DNA of 8,538 nt from CAYJLW01 sp964370965. GTDB lineage: Bacteria > Actinomycetota > Acidimicrobiia > UBA2766. The stretch covers positions 1-8,538 of the forward strand of contig CAYJLW010000120.1 of NCBI GenBank assembly GCA_964370965.1, given 5' to 3'. Position numbers and translations under genes: made by a program. A model generated the notes under the pieces. That model worked only from the letters and a program-made list of their open reading frames with translations, made no database searches and was not told the DNA's origin. Below, piece after piece: positions 7,126-8,538 of the stretch. The first letter of the stretch is position 1. Each line of letters starts with the position of its first letter.

Positions 7126-8166
7126 CTAGGCGTCGAGGAAGACGTGTACGTCGGTGAAGAGCTGCTCGACGTCCGCGAGCGCCACGCCGAGACGGCCCAG
7201 GGCGTCGCGGAAGTCGCGGCGGAGGTCGACCTTGAGTCCGCCCCGGCAGGACACAAGCTGGTGGACCCGCATGAGCGGGTACGGATAGCCGGGAAGCTGG
7301 GCGTCGTCGGAGACGGCGGCGATGTGCCCGAGCACCTCGCCCGGGCCGTAGGGACTCCCGCGGGCGACGTCGACCCGGAAGGCGAACCCCGCGGTGGCCC
7401 CGCCGAGGCGGGCGCAGAAGAGGTCGGAGTAGAAGCGGGGGTCGTCGACGTCGGTGTTGATGCGCGTGAACCACGGCACCTCGCCGAAGAGGTCGTCGCC
7501 CCGGCGGGCGAGTCGCGGGACCAGCGGCTGGTAGTCGCCCCACCGCAGGCTGGACTTCTTCGTCACCCCCACAAGGGCGACCCCCCGCTCGGCGGCCACT
7601 CGGGTAACCGTCGCGATCTGGCCGGCGTTCACCCCGGGGCCCACGTGCAGGGAACCGTCGGCGCACACGATCGCCCCCGGGGCCGCCTCAGTGACGCAGC
7701 GCTCGATCCAGCGCCACTCGGCAAGCTCGCGAAGGGTGCCGAGAGCATCACGGGTCTCGATGACGTCGACGGCGCCCCGCCTCCACACGTCACGGGCAAC
7801 GGCGGACACGTCTCCCCGGGACACGACCTTGATCGCCAGCGGCTCGATCTCCTCGACATCGGTGGCCCCACAGACGAAACGCACCCGGCCTGCCCGGTAG
7901 GCGACCACCTGAAACGTCTTCGCCTCCTCCAGCAGCAGGGAGCCGCCGTCGACCGCCCACACGGCAGCCTCGGCGGGGGAGGGCACCCGGAGGCGCTCGA
8001 AGGAGAAGTTCTCGAGCCTCGACTCGAGTTCCCGCTGGGTCTCGGCCGCCTCGGCGTCGGCCTCGCGAACCGTCTCGGCGGGAGCGTCGAGATACGCCTT
8101 CACGCGGGCGGCAGCCGCGGCGATCTCGGGCTCCCAACCCGCTTCGAGCAACGCTGCAATCGCCAT
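7126..8166 (-). CDS. nurA: NurA 5'-3' nuclease
   Basis: NurA is the RNase H-fold dimeric nuclease that works with HerA to degrade the 5' strand at broken DNA ends. From the ATG at 8166 it is 346 aa, within the normal range of the family. Recognisable elements are AVDGGS with the first catalytic aspartate (D73), an acidic helix around residues 136-156 (ETRDALGTLRELAEWRWIE) likely to supply the glutamate, CADGSL with the second aspartate (D170), and YPYPLMRVHQ near the C-terminus with the conserved tyrosine and histidine (Y294 or Y296, H302). A GTG start at 8175 would add MWP and cannot be excluded. The ATG has a weak AGGG about 9 nt upstream and the GTG has GGTTAGG directly before it. It is the first gene of the operon visible here, and the promoter must lie in the repeat/gap region upstream. 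Catalytic roles are assigned by analogy with Sulfolobus NurA. Confidence 0.92.
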   Translation of the reverse strand: MAIAALLEAGWEPEIAAAAARVKAYLDAPAETVREADAEAAETQRELESRLENFSFERLRVPSPAEAAVWAVDGGSLLLEEAKTFQVVAYRAGRVRFVCGATDVEEIEPLAIKVVSRGDVSAVARDVWRRGAVDVIETRDALGTLRELAEWRWIERCVTEAAPGAIVCADGSLHVGPGVNAGQIATVTRVAAERGVALVGVTKKSSLRWGDYQPLVPRLARRGDDLFGEVPWFTRINTDVDDPRFYSDLFCARLGGATAGFAFRVDVARGSPYGPGEVLGHIAAVSDDAQLPGYPYPLMRVHQLVSCRGGLKVDLRRDFRDALGRLGVALADVEQLFTDVHVFLDA

Positions 8167-8200
8167 GGGCCACACCCTAACCGGGAGGTGCGACAGTTAC

Positions 8201-8288
8201 TGCTACATGGCTCCGCAGCTGGCGCTGCTCCGTTACATGGCTCCGCAGCTGGCGCTGCTCCGTTACATGGCTCCGCAGCTGGCGCTGC
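8201..8288. repeat. 30-bp tandem repeat, about 2.9 copies up to the gap
   Basis: The unit CGTTACATGG-CTCCGCAGCT-GGCGCTGCTC is exact at 8231-8260 and at 8261-8288 (cut by the N run), and differs at two bases at 8201-8230. Because 30 is divisible by 3, frames without a stop stay open through the array: the plus strand reads MAPQLALLRY over and over, and the minus strand reads QRQLRSHVTE. Each unit includes a GCAGC-TGGC-GCTGC mini-hairpin. The array ends only because the assembly gap starts, so the real copy number is probably larger. It starts about 35 nt upstream of nurA. Confidence 0.9.
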
Positions 8289-8388
8289 NNNNNNNNNNNN
8301 NNNNNNNNNNNNNNNNNNNNNNNNNNNNNNNNNNNNNNNNNNNNNNNNNNNNNNNNNNNNNNNNNNNNNNNNNNNNNNNNNNNNNNNN
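8289..8388. other. Assembly gap (100 N)
   Basis: Exactly 100 undetermined bases, the usual placeholder for a scaffold gap of unknown length. It interrupts the 30-bp tandem repeat, which very likely caused the assembly break. The sequence on its right is of a different kind (C-rich), so the true distance and even the adjacency of the two sides rest on read-pair linkage only. Confidence 0.95.
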
Positions 8389-8396
8389 TCCGCTTT

Positions 8397-8422
8397 GCCG
8401 ATGGGGCCCCAACCCCATCGGC
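8397..8422. repeat. Perfect inverted repeat, 10-bp arms
   Basis: GCCGATGGGG (8397-8406) and CCCCATCGGC (8413-8422) are exact inverted repeats around the 6-nt loop CCCCAA. In RNA this would be a very stable hairpin in either direction and could be a terminator for a gene hidden in or beyond the gap, but neither strand has a T tract next to it. Confidence 0.6.
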
Positions 8423-8538
8423 CTCGGCCCCCGGCCCCCGGCCCCCGGCCCCCAACCCCATCGGCCTCGGCCCCGGGCCCCGACCCCGGACAACCCCCAA
8501 CCCCAACGGCCTCGGCCCCCGGCCCCGGCCCGGCCCCC
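8411..8538. repeat. C-rich low-complexity block with 20-bp direct repeats
   Basis: A 20-bp segment, AACCCCATCGGCCTCGGCCC, occurs at 8411-8430 and 8454-8473 exactly, and at 8499-8518 with one change. The copies are separated by runs of GGCCCCC, CCCGGGCCCC and similar sequence. The block is nearly all G and C, strand-asymmetric (C runs on plus, G runs on minus), and continues to the window edge. The 20-bp segment includes the right arm of the hairpin at 8397-8422. I see no gene here. Confidence 0.8.
8426..8453 (-). repeat. Four exact GGCCCCC heptamers; G-quadruplex motif on the minus strand
   Basis: GGCCCCC is repeated four times without error. The minus strand therefore reads G5-CC-G5-CC-G5-CC-G5, well inside the usual definition of an intramolecular G-quadruplex (four runs of at least three G, short loops). 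A second minus-strand motif with runs of 5, 3, 4 and 5 G follows at 8516-8538. The G-rich strand is the coding strand of the nurA operon. Folding is predicted from sequence only. Confidence 0.75.

Larger units (their letters stand above)
8167..8538. other. Non-coding region upstream of nurA
   Basis: Apart from the repeats, gap, hairpin and G-rich motifs listed separately, I find no gene. Between nurA and the tandem repeat only about 35 nt of unique sequence remain (8167-8200). It has no convincing -35/-10 pair; TAACTG on the minus strand is the closest to a -10 element but stands alone. The operon promoter may be inside the repeat array or the gap. Confidence 0.5.

Noticed and set aside
5595..7157. 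520-codon plus-strand open frame opposite herA
   Set aside because: Antisense shadow of herA; no domain, no good ribosome binding site, and composition dictated by the opposite strand.
2072..8166. Reading the operon as a HerA-based anti-phage system
   Set aside because: Known HerA defence pairs use partners such as Sir2 or DUF4297; here the partners are NurA, Mre11 and Rad50, which fit housekeeping end resection. No other defence gene is in the window.
8201..8288. Possible CRISPR array
   Set aside because: Units are directly adjacent with no spacers, and no cas gene is present.
8177..8506. Minus-strand frame spanning the N run (QRQLRSHVTE repeats)
   Set aside because: It crosses 100 undetermined bases and two kinds of low-complexity DNA; the open frame follows from a repeat length divisible by three.

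Overview
The window is a very G+C-rich stretch, with G or C at most third codon positions. Every convincing gene lies on the minus strand. It most likely comes from an actinobacterium. The base composition and GGAGG-type ribosome binding sites fit, and so does the leftmost gene, a long-insert metallophosphoesterase with a twin-arginine-like N-terminus of a type I know mainly from Actinobacteria. No rRNA or other marker is present, so the taxon is an inference.

Read along the minus strand (right to left), the core is a compact four-gene operon: nurA (8166-7126), herA (7103-5520), mre11 (5523-4369) and rad50 (4372-2072). The nurA-herA gap is 22 nt. herA/mre11 and mre11/rad50 each overlap by 4 nt (ATGA), which points to one mRNA and translational coupling. 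This is the gene set of the archaeal double-strand-break end-resection machine. Mre11-Rad50 recognises and opens the DNA end, and the HerA hexameric translocase with the NurA nuclease resects it to leave a 3' single strand. All four proteins keep their main catalytic motifs. Rad50 is short (766 aa) with a CPTC zinc hook almost exactly at its midpoint, a YSGSE signature motif and an unusual DEVLAALD Walker B/D-loop.

A strong hairpin (2030-2067) begins 4 nt after the rad50 stop and probably ends the operon. A 230-nt intergenic region follows, containing a 17-bp perfect dyad (1948-1964). Then comes a metallophosphoesterase gene (1841 to beyond base 1) with its own good ribosome binding site. It is probably a separate unit, and its 3' end lies outside the window.

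The right end, upstream of nurA (8176-8538), holds no recognisable gene. It has three copies of a 30-bp tandem repeat, a 100-N assembly gap of unknown true length, a 10-bp-arm hairpin, and a very C-rich block. That block includes four exact GGCCCCC heptamers, which read as (G5CC)3G5 on the minus strand, a strong G-quadruplex motif. The operon promoter was not identified and may lie inside the gap.
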